Of a stretch of DNA of 64,000 bases, positions 52,557 through 60,763 are shown one piece after another. How positions within the stretch are numbered: position 1 is the first letter of the stretch; every line of letters starts with the position of its first letter. The position numbers and the translations under genes are program-made. Under the pieces are notes generated by a model, which was not told where the DNA came from, did no database searches, and saw nothing but the letters and a program-made list of their open reading frames with translations. Location of the stretch: NCBI GenBank assembly GCA_002478885.1, contig DLKC01000010.1, forward strand, positions 62,001 through 126,000. Reading direction: 5' to 3'. Origin of the DNA: Chitinophagaceae bacterium UBA7600. Lineage in GTDB: Bacteria; Bacteroidota; Bacteroidia; Chitinophagales; Chitinophagaceae.

Positions 52557-53051
52557 CTACAATTTCTTTTTGAAATAGTTATCGCATCCATCAACATAGC
52601 TGTCGTTGAATAATACCCTGTCTTCACAAAATAGTATCTTTCCCGGAAGCTGGACTACAAGCGGGTTCGTATCGACCTTAAAATAACCATCTCCCATATC
52701 TACCATTTTCCATGTTGACAATTGAGTTGTTTGGCCATTCATTTTTATTTCGAGGGTATCGCCAGATTTAAATTCCACGGTCATACCCAAAAAATCTTTG
52801 TAATTGCCTTTTTCAGGATCCCAGAAGCATTGTATATACTCCCAGTCCCATTGGCCAAGTAATTTGTCGTGAATATTTACTGAATCCCACGCAAATTTTT
52901 GATAACACTCCTGCATGGCTGGTACTGTTACAGGTGGCAATTGTTTTTCGGGTGCCGATACTTGTTCTTCCCTGCAGCATAATTGAGCCAGCAGGGCAAA
53001 AACGAACAGAAGTTTAGCAACATTCGTTGGTTTCATTTTTTTATTTTTCAT
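52557..53051 (-). CDS. Small lipoprotein of unknown function
   Basis: 164 aa from ATG 53051. MKNKKMKPTNVAKLLFVFALLAQLCC is a lipoprotein-type signal with a Cys pair at the lipobox. The mature part (WDSVNIHDKLLGQWDWEYIQCFWDPEKGNYKDFLGMTVEFKSGDTLEIKMNGQTTQLSTWKMVD) has a lipocalin-like beta pattern seen in small Bacteroidota lipoproteins (GQWxW..Y; TLEIK..NG). It is probably an outer-membrane-tethered single-domain beta-barrel protein. Role unknown. Confidence 0.7.
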   Translation of the reverse strand: MKNKKMKPTNVAKLLFVFALLAQLCCREEQVSAPEKQLPPVTVPAMQECYQKFAWDSVNIHDKLLGQWDWEYIQCFWDPEKGNYKDFLGMTVEFKSGDTLEIKMNGQTTQLSTWKMVDMGDGYFKVDTNPLVVQLPGKILFCEDRVLFNDSYVDGCDNYFKKKL

Positions 53052-53171
53052 GAGGCATAAGCAAATATTAATTACCGGGTTCTTCGCAGGAAAAAGCAGT
53101 TTTAACAATTAACAATATGATATTGAAGTTACGAATTAGAGCCGAACGGCTACCAGGATTGAAATGCCATA

Positions 53172-54083
53172 TCACAGCTTTAGGTACGCTGTTCCTGAAA
53201 GTTTGTTTGGCTGAAAATAAATGTATGTCCTTGTTGCATCAATTACGATGTTGAATCGTTTGAGTATATCCCCGCCAATAATACTCATCTGCTGCCTCCC
53301 AATCGCGCCTTTGAAAAATCCTGCGGGCACATCGGTCAATTCCAGTCCCCGGATATTCAGCGCGGGTAAAACCGCTTGTTTGGTAATGAGCACATTGCCG
53401 TAAGAGTCGGTCAGCTTTTTCTCTCCCGTTAATTCGAGCCTTTCATCCAATTTTGAATTTTTGGCAAACTCGTCATCGAACAAAATAGCCCCGGAATATC
53501 CTGAGTGAATCAGGAACCTGTTTTTAAAAACACTGTCCCTGGTTTTGCAATCTGCTTCTATAAATAGTTCATCATCTTCGTTGGCCAGTTTTACTTGCTG
53601 GTATTGATCAATATTGTATGGAAGGCTGTCTGAAACATTGATCAGCAACTTGTCAAAATCAATTGCAATCACGCGGCCTTTAAACAGGTCAATGCCAAAC
53701 TTGCCATCGGTAAACTGGCCAGAGTTCAGGTTCTCCCATATCGGAACTTTATTCCAGCTTAGTCCGCCGATCTCCAAAAAATTGCCCGGACTTAACCCCG
53801 AAGAATTTGACTGGCTCCCCCAGCTTTTTATACTGTCTGTACTTTCCGTAAAGCGAATGCTCTTTAGCCATTTAACCGACTCTTCCGTAAGCGTAACGGC
53901 ATTGGCCGCGGTATGAAACATCAGGTTAACCGTATCTGTTTTGTTCAGTATAGCCCTCACGGAAAGATTGTTGTATTCTGTTAGCTGAAACGGAATGCTA
54001 TCATTTTTTTGAGCCGGCAACATAAGTGATGAGCGCAGCATTACCTGTATTAAACAATGGCGTAATAAAATTGCACGCAGCAT
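53172..54083 (-). CDS. Retropepsin-like aspartyl-protease fold protein with both catalytic Asp replaced
   Basis: 303 aa with a weak N-terminal signal ending LPAQ. The two-lobe pattern of the Bacteroidota aspartyl protease family is visible: MFHTAANAVTLT (residues 56-66) and LIHSGYSGAILFDDEF (191-206), with GIDLFKGRVIAIDFDK and GGDILKRFNIVIDATRTYIYF closing each lobe. The normal DTG and DSG are HTA (His57) and HSG (His193), so peptide-bond hydrolysis by the usual mechanism is unlikely; binding or another role is inferred. Solo gene. Confidence 0.82.
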   Translation of the reverse strand: MLRAILLRHCLIQVMLRSSLMLPAQKNDSIPFQLTEYNNLSVRAILNKTDTVNLMFHTAANAVTLTEESVKWLKSIRFTESTDSIKSWGSQSNSSGLSPGNFLEIGGLSWNKVPIWENLNSGQFTDGKFGIDLFKGRVIAIDFDKLLINVSDSLPYNIDQYQQVKLANEDDELFIEADCKTRDSVFKNRFLIHSGYSGAILFDDEFAKNSKLDERLELTGEKKLTDSYGNVLITKQAVLPALNIRGLELTDVPAGFFKGAIGRQQMSIIGGDILKRFNIVIDATRTYIYFQPNKLSGTAYLKL

Positions 54084-54106
54084 ATTGATTTTGTTATTGC
54101 CTGTAA

Positions 54107-54421
54107 TTAACGAATAATAAGCATTACTCTTTTTGCATTTATTTGGGCGGTTCTGATCTTTTGGTTACCGGGCAAACTGTTTTCATGGCACTCCTGTATC
54201 GCTTCATTGCCTTGTTTGATGATTTCAGGAGGTGGGTTTGTAAAAGGATTGTCTGCAACAAGGATGATGTTTCCTTTCCATTCCTGAACCCAGCTAATTG
54301 GGTGACCCAACCTTAATAAAAAATCCGGAATTTCGGTAAGTTTATTGTCGCTTAAATCAGCTGCTTTTATTTTGGTGAGATTTTCTAAAACTCTTATTTC
54401 ACTGGGTTGATTTTGATTCAA
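54107..54421 (-). pseudogene. Fragment of a leucine-rich-repeat protein
   Basis: 104 aa. NLTKIKAADLSDNKLTEIPDFLLRLG is one LRR unit, and LVADNPFTNPPPEIIKQGNEAI is the LRR-cap sequence that normally precedes a Roc-COR or TIR region in large LRR proteins. After GNEAI the sequence turns unrelated and ends, and the upstream part is only one repeat long. It looks like a relic, although a small functional LRR protein cannot be excluded. It lies between the serine hydrolase and the retropepsin-like gene. Confidence 0.6.
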
Positions 54422-54446
54422 AGTATTAAAGTTGGCTACATAAATA

Positions 54447-55601
54447 TTATTCTTCTAAATGCGAAGTGTCTAACCTGCCGGTGAAAATGGAAGACATTTG
54501 TTTGGCGCTGTAAATATTGCGGTTAACCTTATTGCCAAGCACAATGATTGTGGCCGTATCCTGCACAAGCCGCGTGAACACGGTATTGCTGCCATGCCAC
54601 TTGCCGTTGTGGTAAACCACCGTGTCGCCGTTGTTAAAATAAAGATGCCATGCAAGGCCGTAATTGTGCATGCTCCTGCGCTCGTTGCTGTAGGGCGTAA
54701 AAGCAAGATCGAGCGTGGATTTTTTCAGGAAAATATTTTCGTATAGAACCCGGTCCCACTGAAAGAGGTCGCGGACGGTGCTGTAAATATTTTTGTCGCC
54801 ATAGGTGCAATCAAGATGATCCATGGGGAAAGGCCTGGTAACAGAATAAGTAGGAATATAATTAGCGGTGTCTGCTGCGCTGAACACGTAGGTATCCACC
54901 AGGCCCAGCGGCATGAACACACTGTCTTTCATGTATGTAGGAAAGGGCTGTTTGGTGAGTTGTTCAATGATGAGCGCAAGCAACACAAAATTGGTATTGC
55001 AGTAATGGTAGCTTCTTCCGGCGGGCGACATGATGGCGGGTTTGTGTACGATCATAAAATTGAGCACATCTTCGTTGGTCGCTTTTTGTTTTTTGTTCCA
55101 GATAGAATCCATAAAGTAGAGGTAATTCGGCAGCCCGCTGCGATGGTCGAGCAGCATTTGCACCGTAATACCCTTATAAGGAATTTGCGGAAAGTATTTA
55201 GTCAGTGAATCGTTCAGCGAAAGGCGGCCCTGCTCATAGAGTTTCAGGATCGTCATGCCAGTGAATGTTTTTGAAATAGAAGCCAGGTGAAAGGGCGTAT
55301 GTTCTGTGATCGGTTCTTTTTTGGCGAAGTCGTAAAGGCCGCGGTAATCTTCAAATAAAACCTTTCCGTTTTTGGCCACAAGTATGGCTCCATTAAAACC
55401 GGTTCGAACGAGATTCTTGTTATAATAATCCTCGATGGCCCTATGATAAGCGCCCACTACAGCATCGCTTAATGGGTGAAAAATGGTATCAGCCTGGTCA
55501 GTAAGGCTGGATGTTGGGGTAGCTTTTTGGTTTTGACTGTTGCTAGAATCGCAACTTAAAAAAGACAAGAGCGATGATATAAGAAGCAGATATACTTTCA
55601 T
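54447..55601 (-). CDS. Serine hydrolase, class C beta-lactamase / esterase family lipoprotein
   Basis: 384 aa. Signal with lipobox FLSC (Cys17), then a linker. The SxxK motif is SISK with Ser108 and Lys111; the Tyr motif is YHYCN (YxN), and HNGKWHGSNT supplies the HxG of this family. These enzymes act as D-Ala-D-Ala peptidases, esterases or beta-lactamases. The KTFTGMTILKLYEQGRLSLNDSLTKYFPQIPY stretch is characteristic. It is presumably on the periplasmic face of the outer membrane. Downstream is the LRR fragment, 25 bp away. Confidence 0.9.
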   Translation of the reverse strand: MKVYLLLISSLLSFLSCDSSNSQNQKATPTSSLTDQADTIFHPLSDAVVGAYHRAIEDYYNKNLVRTGFNGAILVAKNGKVLFEDYRGLYDFAKKEPITEHTPFHLASISKTFTGMTILKLYEQGRLSLNDSLTKYFPQIPYKGITVQMLLDHRSGLPNYLYFMDSIWNKKQKATNEDVLNFMIVHKPAIMSPAGRSYHYCNTNFVLLALIIEQLTKQPFPTYMKDSVFMPLGLVDTYVFSAADTANYIPTYSVTRPFPMDHLDCTYGDKNIYSTVRDLFQWDRVLYENIFLKKSTLDLAFTPYSNERRSMHNYGLAWHLYFNNGDTVVYHNGKWHGSNTVFTRLVQDTATIIVLGNKVNRNIYSAKQMSSIFTGRLDTSHLEE

Positions 55602-55708
55602 TAAAATTCGGATGCTTGTTTTGATGCGGACAAAGTAAAAGAAACGAATGCATAAATTTTTATAATTATTTTCTTTGTGACAATACCTTTACAAAATGTG
55701 CATTGCCT

Positions 55709-56863
55709 ATGGCTGTTGTATTATTTGATAAAAAAGAGCGCAGGAAATTATACCCGCTGAACAATTGCTGTGCGGCGGCTGAACTGCGTTGCGGCATATT
55801 CAATGCCCTGGAAAGGTGGGCGCTGATTACAGGTGACAATGCCTATGTACATACGGCAGCACATCTTGCTCCGCTATACGCTCCTGTTCCCGCGGAAACG
55901 CATCTATGGATTGATGCCTCCCTTATTGTGGATGAGGCATTGGTTAAAGAAATGCTTTCTCTTGAAGAGGGTGCGTACATGGCTGATGAACATGGATTGA
56001 TCGCGGCCAAAATCAATATCCAGTCTGCGGAATTTGATGAGGCTTTGTTCGCGTCAACGGCCAAACTGGTGGCAACGGTTCGCCGCATAGAATATCCCTG
56101 GCAAATATTCCAGTACAACGATGCGGCTATAAGGGCAGATTTTGAACTATTGACCGCAAGAAAAAAAACGGCACCGTTGCCCGAACAGAACAATTATTTA
56201 AACCCGTCGCAGATATTTTTAGAAGAAGGCGCATCGGTGGCATTCAGTTCTATCAATGCATCAACCGGCCCGGTGTATATCGGCCGCAATACAGTTATTA
56301 TGGAAGGCTCGGCTATTCGCGGGCCCTTTGCTTTGTGTGAAGGCAGCGTTTTAAAAATGGGCGCTAAAATATATGGCGCCACTACCATCGGACCATACTG
56401 CGTGGTTGGCGGCGAGGTAAAGAATGCGGTACTGCAAGCCTGCAGCAACAAAGGCCACGACGGTTATCTGGGCGATGCGGTTATTGGCCGCTGGTGTAAT
56501 CTTGGTGCAGGCACGAGCAACAGCAATGTGAAAAACAATGCCGGCCTTGTAAAAATGTGGAATGCATTTTCAGGCGGTTATGCGCATGTGGACGTGAAGT
56601 GTGGTGTGATCATGGGCGACTACAGCAAAACAGCTATCAACAGTTCCCTGAACACGGGAACAGTTATTGGCAGCTGCTGCAATGTTTTTGGCGAGGGATT
56701 GCTTCCAACTTATATCAAAGACTTTGAGTGGGGCACCAAGAGGTTCAGCCGCTACGAGCTCGACCGTGCCATTAACGATATTGCCAATTGGAAAAAAATG
56801 AAGGGCCAAACTTTATCCGATCCTGAAATAAATGTTTTGAAACATATCTTTGAAAAATTCTGA
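55709..56863 (+). CDS. Sugar nucleotidyltransferase-like protein with left-handed beta-helix domain
   Basis: 384 aa from ATG 55709. The N-terminal half carries a divergent nucleotidyltransferase-like domain (LFDKKERRKLYPLNNCCAAAELRCGIFNALERW); the C-terminal half has hexapeptide repeats (PVYIGRNTVIMEGSAIRGPFALCEGSVLKMGAKIYGATTIGPYCVVGGEVKNAVL). The organisation is that of the GlmU-like family of Bacteroidota, but the classical nucleotide-binding GxGTRL motif is absent, so transferase activity is doubtful. It is 32 bp upstream of tpiA on the same strand, probably one operon. Confidence 0.8.
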   Translation: MAVVLFDKKERRKLYPLNNCCAAAELRCGIFNALERWALITGDNAYVHTAAHLAPLYAPVPAETHLWIDASLIVDEALVKEMLSLEEGAYMADEHGLIAAKINIQSAEFDEALFASTAKLVATVRRIEYPWQIFQYNDAAIRADFELLTARKKTAPLPEQNNYLNPSQIFLEEGASVAFSSINASTGPVYIGRNTVIMEGSAIRGPFALCEGSVLKMGAKIYGATTIGPYCVVGGEVKNAVLQACSNKGHDGYLGDAVIGRWCNLGAGTSNSNVKNNAGLVKMWNAFSGGYAHVDVKCGVIMGDYSKTAINSSLNTGTVIGSCCNVFGEGLLPTYIKDFEWGTKRFSRYELDRAINDIANWKKMKGQTLSDPEINVLKHIFEKF

Positions 56864-56895
56864 AATAAGCAAACAACCAAAAAACAGCAATTGTT

Positions 56896-57660
56896 ATGAG
56901 AAAACAGATCGCGGCAGCAAACTGGAAAATGAACCTTACGATCAGCCAGGGCGCTGACCTGCTTGATGCAATTATTGCGAAGCCACATAGTCTTACAGAA
57001 AACCAGCAGGCGGTGTTTGCGGTTCCGTCACCCTACCTCGCCATGGCACAAGCTAAAGTAGCCGGCAAGAAAAATGTATTTATCGCCGCACAGAATTGCT
57101 ACAGCAAAAAGAGTGGTGCTTACACCGGTGAGGTTTCTGTGGAAATGTTGCAGTCACTTGGCATCAGCGTAGTGGTACTCGGCCACTCAGAGCGCCGTGA
57201 ATATTTTAATGAAAGCAACCAGTTTTTGGCGGATAAAGTAAATATCTGTCTCGAATATAATATAACGCCCATTTTCTGCTGCGGGGAAGCACTTGCCATT
57301 CGTGAAGCAGGTACACAAAATGATTATGTGGCCAAACAATTGGAAGAGTCCTTGTTTCATTTATCTGCAGAGCAATTGCAGAAGCTGGTAATAGCCTACG
57401 AACCAATCTGGGCCATCGGTACCGGCAAAACTGCCAGCAGTGAACAGGCGCAGGAAATGCATGCGCATCTTCGTGCGGTGCTGGCGTCGAAATATGGCGA
57501 TGCCGTTGCGGCCAACATTTCCATTTTATATGGCGGCAGCGTAAAGGGCAGCAACGCAAAAGAATTGTTCTCACAGCCCGATGTTGATGGCGGCCTTGTC
57601 GGCGGTGCTTCATTGAACGCCGATGAATTTGTTACCATCATCAACAGTTTAAAAGCATAA
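56896..57660 (+). CDS. tpiA: Triosephosphate isomerase
   Basis: 254 aa. The catalytic residues are Lys11 in AANWKMN, His in LGHSERREYF and Glu in AYEPIWAIGTGK; ILYGGSVKGSNA and DVDGGLVGGASL bind phosphate. It interconverts dihydroxyacetone phosphate and glyceraldehyde 3-phosphate in glycolysis. It follows the nucleotidyltransferase-like gene by 32 bp and is closed by a strong hairpin terminator, which lies next to a truncated dispersed-repeat copy. Confidence 0.98.
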   Translation: MRKQIAAANWKMNLTISQGADLLDAIIAKPHSLTENQQAVFAVPSPYLAMAQAKVAGKKNVFIAAQNCYSKKSGAYTGEVSVEMLQSLGISVVVLGHSERREYFNESNQFLADKVNICLEYNITPIFCCGEALAIREAGTQNDYVAKQLEESLFHLSAEQLQKLVIAYEPIWAIGTGKTASSEQAQEMHAHLRAVLASKYGDAVAANISILYGGSVKGSNAKELFSQPDVDGGLVGGASLNADEFVTIINSLKA

Positions 57661-57725
57661 GGTAAAATATTGCAGGGACCTGTTACAGGTCGCATTATTC
57701 TTTGTGCGTTAGTGCCGGGTACCGG

Positions 57726-57742
57726 GCATCACTCACTTGTAC
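57726..57742 (-). repeat. Truncated dispersed repeat unit 8
   Basis: gcatcactcacttgtac: the core's ttgtgtc part is missing so that gcatc joins cactcacttgtac directly; the outer gccgggtacc end is at 57713-57722. Variant core type. Confidence 0.65.
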
Positions 57743-57751
57743 AATATATTT

Positions 57752-57790
57752 ATGGCCGGCCGGCTTTGCTGGCCGGCCATTTACTTTTTT
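57752..57790 (+). terminator. Terminator of tpiA
   Basis: Stem atggccggccggc (57752-57764) / gctggccggccat (57768-57780), 13 bp with one G-T pair, loop ttt, followed by ttacttttt. It is 91 bp after the tpiA stop. Confidence 0.88.
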
Positions 57791-57804
57791 AAAACAAATT
57801 CTGA

Positions 57805-58275
57805 ATGAAGCGCCACGAACAATTGCAACCGCTTTCAAGGCAGCACCATAACGGCCTTTTGGCGGCGTTGCTGTTGAGTAAAGGAGTGAAGAAAAATGCA
57901 TCGACTTTTGTGATGCGTGATTTTATCATCTATACCTGGCAGACCGACCTTGAAAAACACTTCAGCGATGAAGAAAATTTCCTGCTGCCTGCGATAAAGC
58001 ATACCGCTATCTACTCTACACTTGGCCAGCAATTATTGCAGGAGCACGCGGTGATCCGATCTTTGGTGGAATCGTTCCAAAAGCATGAAGTATCTCCCGC
58101 CGGCATTCAGCAATTTGCCGATCTGCTTGAAGCGCATATCCGTTTCGAAGAGCGGGTATTGTTTCCCCAAACAGAAGCGTTGTTAAGCGAAGCAGAAATG
58201 AATGCCTTTGGCGCCCATCTTCATCAAGGCGATGAGCACAATTGCATGAACTACTTTATTAAGTTCTGGGAGTAG
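57805..58275 (+). CDS. Hemerythrin-domain protein
   Basis: 156 aa, single hemerythrin-like four-helix bundle. Iron-ligand candidates are His in SRQHHNGL, HFSDEENFLLP, EHAVIRSLV and HIRFEERVLFP, with Glu in the last two blocks. A C-terminal segment HQGDEHNC has a further His pair. It would bind a di-iron centre and O2, or sense redox state; cytosolic, no fused domain. Solo gene between the tpiA terminator and the flippase. Confidence 0.88.
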   Translation: MKRHEQLQPLSRQHHNGLLAALLLSKGVKKNASTFVMRDFIIYTWQTDLEKHFSDEENFLLPAIKHTAIYSTLGQQLLQEHAVIRSLVESFQKHEVSPAGIQQFADLLEAHIRFEERVLFPQTEALLSEAEMNAFGAHLHQGDEHNCMNYFIKFWE

Positions 58276-58307
58276 CAGCATTGCCTGGCCAAACATTTCA
58301 TTGGATC

Positions 58308-58336
58308 TTGTATAAACCTGTTACATTTATCTTCGA
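58308..58336 (+). promoter_or_regulatory. Promoter of the flippase gene
   Basis: -33 TTG (58308-58310), 18 bp spacer, -7-like TATCTTCG (58329-58336; TTTG changed to TTCG), 47 nt before the ATG. The same variant box is at prs and near rlmB. Confidence 0.45.
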
Positions 58337-58382
58337 TAATAAAATGCTGAGAAAGGCATTTAAAAACATTCAGCAGTAAAGC

Positions 58383-59690
58383 ATGAATTTCCAAAAATTA
58401 TTGTTGCAGAGCCTTACATGGAGAGGAGTGTACTTTATTTCCATGTTGCTTGTAAATGTTTTTTTATCGAGGTACCTGCAGGCTGCTTCCACGGGTATTG
58501 TGTATTACATTTCCAATATTTTTTCTTTTTCATTGATAATTGTCGGTCTAAGCTTTGAATCGGGCGTTACTTTTTATGCTTCAGGTGCTCTTATTCAAAA
58601 GAACAAGCTTATTTGGTTTGTTGTGTTGTGGAGTTTTGTGTTGGTGGCGCTTGTGCTTGCGGCCATAGCACTTTATTTTCATTTCAGCAGCGGTGCGCAC
58701 GAAGTGTTGGACAACCGTTACTATTATTTTGGCGTTACCTACATAGCCGGGCTTTTTCTAACCAACTGTGCGGCCGCATTATTTTATACACAGAATAATT
58801 TTTTGCTGCCCAATGCGTTGCTTGCTGCCTGGAATATCCTGCTGATCATCTTCATACCAAAACATCCTGCGGCGAGTATCGAAGAAGCCACGCCCATACT
58901 CGACGCTTACTTCCTGGTTTTTATATTACAGGGTATTTCCATTTGCGTTGCATATTTATTCAGCGATAAAGCAACGCGACAATTTGCACTTCCGGTAAAA
59001 GCAGAACTAAAAGACCTGTTCCGGTTTTCTTCTTTGGCAATGGCGGCGAATATTGTTTTCTTCCTGGTTTACCGGGTCGATTACTTATTTGTAAATGCCA
59101 GCCCTGTTTGCACGGCCGCCGACCTCGGAAATTATATACAGGTTTCGAAACTCGGGCAGTTGCTCCTCATCATTCCCCAAATTATTGCCAGTGTTATCTT
59201 CCCGAGAACGGCAAGCGGCATCGAAAGGAAAGAACTGAACAACACACTTATGATCATGGCGCGACTTTTTTTGCAGTTGTATGTTGTGGTGCTGATCGTG
59301 GTAATCTTCGCGGGCCAGTATGTTTTTACTTTACTTTTTGGCGAAACATTCAATGCCATGAAACTGCCTTTTATTATTCTAATTCCCGGCATATTTTCTT
59401 TATCGGTGCTTACTTTACTCGCCGCTTATTTCTCCGGAAAAGGCAAAGTGATTGTAAATGTAACAGGCACCGGTATCGCGCTGGTAGTGGTAATTATTGG
59501 CGATTATTTGTTTGTGCCGCGTTATGGTATTGTGGCGGCAGCTGCTGTTAGTACGGTTGGCTACACGGTTAACCTGCTGTATATTTTGTATGTATTCTAT
59601 AAAGATTACTCCATTAATCTCTACGATTTTTTTCACTGGCGCAAAGAAGACTATACGTGGATAAAAAATTTGCTGTTGAAGGGTAAGTGA
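58383..59690 (+). CDS. Polysaccharide flippase (Wzx/MATE-like)
   Basis: 435 aa with 12 to 14 membrane helices, of the oligosaccharide flippase type: GVYFISMLLVNVFLSRYLQAASTGIVYYISNIF at the N-terminus and LLAAYFSGKGKVIVNVTGTGIALVVVIIGDYLFVPRYG in the second half. It should translocate lipid-linked oligosaccharide across the inner membrane. It stands near a glycosyltransferase and an FkbM methyltransferase, which may belong to the same surface-glycan pathway. A dispersed-repeat pair follows. Confidence 0.87.
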   Translation: MNFQKLLLQSLTWRGVYFISMLLVNVFLSRYLQAASTGIVYYISNIFSFSLIIVGLSFESGVTFYASGALIQKNKLIWFVVLWSFVLVALVLAAIALYFHFSSGAHEVLDNRYYYFGVTYIAGLFLTNCAAALFYTQNNFLLPNALLAAWNILLIIFIPKHPAASIEEATPILDAYFLVFILQGISICVAYLFSDKATRQFALPVKAELKDLFRFSSLAMAANIVFFLVYRVDYLFVNASPVCTAADLGNYIQVSKLGQLLLIIPQIIASVIFPRTASGIERKELNNTLMIMARLFLQLYVVVLIVVIFAGQYVFTLLFGETFNAMKLPFIILIPGIFSLSVLTLLAAYFSGKGKVIVNVTGTGIALVVVIIGDYLFVPRYGIVAAAAVSTVGYTVNLLYILYVFYKDYSINLYDFFHWRKEDYTWIKNLLLKGK

Positions 59691-59721
59691 CTTTTGGTTG
59701 CCGGCTTTTGTGCTGCTATGG

Positions 59722-59836
59722 AGCATCGTTGTGTCACTCACTTCAACGTTCTTCTCATAGAGGAGTTTCGGGATGAAGATAATCGCCTTTATAACTGCTC
59801 CGTGCGATGCAGTAAAAGAGTGCGACGCAACGAAGC
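59722..59836. repeat. Dispersed repeat, inverted pair I
   Basis: Left unit ttgtgtcactcacttcaac (59729-59747, variant core), preceded by gagcatcg; right unit gtaaaagagtgcgacgcaa (59812-59830, main core), followed by cgaagctgcc. The gap is 64 bp. The outer ends are gccggct (59701-59707) and agccggttac (59853-59862), which overlaps the FkbM stop region. Convergent genes on both sides. Confidence 0.88.
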
Positions 59837-59858
59837 TGCCACAAGACACAACAGCCGG

Positions 59859-60725
59859 TTACATAAAATTCTTTAACCGGCGAACATGCTGCTGCTGCAA
59901 AAAGAAAATGCTGTAACCTTCGCGGAAAGTATTTTCAACGGGTGTGAGTTTTTCGCCAGACAATATCCATGATGAGTAATCAAAAGCGTACAGCATTTGA
60001 TAAATGTCTTGCGGGTTATGGCCAAACCTTTCGAGGGTGCTTTTTAAAATCTCTATCATTACGAACGGCTTGTCTCTCCCGATCCTTTGTTGCAGGCCTT
60101 TCAACACTTCCAGTTCGTGACCTTCTACGTCTATTTTAATGCCGGCAATACTGTTATTGAAATTTTGCTGTAGCCATTCGTCGCCGGTAATGGTGGTTAC
60201 TTCAACAGTTTCGCCGCTGAACTCGTCAGAAGCTGAAAGCCCCGTGCTGCCAATGTTTGCGGTATTTGATAAATAGAGTTTTACTTTCTCTTTTTTATCT
60301 GACAGCGCATTTTGCACCGTAATGATATTGCTGAAATTGTTGAGCGCGATATTGCTGTTAAGTTGTTCAAACGTTTTGGGCGAAGGCTCAAACGCGATAA
60401 CAGTTCCGCTTTTTACCTGTTGCGCCGCGTGCAGCGAGTGATTGCCGATATTGGCACCTGCATCAAGAAAATTATCACCGGGTTGAAGCATAGTGCAGAT
60501 GATGTTTATCTCTTCGGTTTCATAACCGTTGTGCCAGAACAATTGCCGTTGAATATGGTCAGCGATACCGAGTTTCATCAAGACACCGGAAGGAAGTTTT
60601 TTTAGAAAAAATGTTTGCTCTATCCGGAATAGCTTACAGCACTGGAAAAATATTTTGAACCCTCTCGGCGGAAAGCGGAAATGGGTTGCATAGTAGTTAA
60701 TGGCGCCTGTAAGCAATTTTTTCAT
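59859..60725 (-). CDS. FkbM family methyltransferase
   Basis: 288 aa SAM-dependent methyltransferase. DNFLDAGANIGNHSLHAA is motif I (SAM binding), VIAFEPSPKTFEQL motif II, and IAGIKIDVEGHELEVLKGL the family's typical IDVEGxE block. FkbM proteins O-methylate glycans or natural products. It faces the glycosyltransferase gene divergently and the flippase convergently, suggesting glycan decoration. The 3' end reaches into the outer end of dispersed-repeat pair I. Confidence 0.88.
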   Translation of the reverse strand: MKKLLTGAINYYATHFRFPPRGFKIFFQCCKLFRIEQTFFLKKLPSGVLMKLGIADHIQRQLFWHNGYETEEINIICTMLQPGDNFLDAGANIGNHSLHAAQQVKSGTVIAFEPSPKTFEQLNSNIALNNFSNIITVQNALSDKKEKVKLYLSNTANIGSTGLSASDEFSGETVEVTTITGDEWLQQNFNNSIAGIKIDVEGHELEVLKGLQQRIGRDKPFVMIEILKSTLERFGHNPQDIYQMLYAFDYSSWILSGEKLTPVENTFREGYSIFFLQQQHVRRLKNFM

Positions 60726-60726
60726 C

Positions 60727-60756
60727 TTGGTATATTAAAGAAAGAGTACAATCTTT
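60727..60756 (+). promoter_or_regulatory. Probable promoter of the glycosyltransferase gene
   Basis: -33 TTG (60727-60729), about 20 bp spacer, AATCTTTG (60750-60757; first base of TAnnTTTG changed), 6 nt before the ATG at 60764. It would give an almost leaderless mRNA. Confidence 0.4.
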
Positions 60757-60763
60757 GAAATGA

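Noticed and set aside
2290..59870. CRISPR array as explanation of the repeats
   Set aside because: Units are kilobases apart in both orientations with no regular spacers and no cas gene.
2290..59870. The dispersed repeats as simple rho-independent terminators
   Set aside because: Units have no T run, also occur upstream of divergent genes, and true terminators with T runs exist separately nearby (for example at 36208, 43249, 57752).
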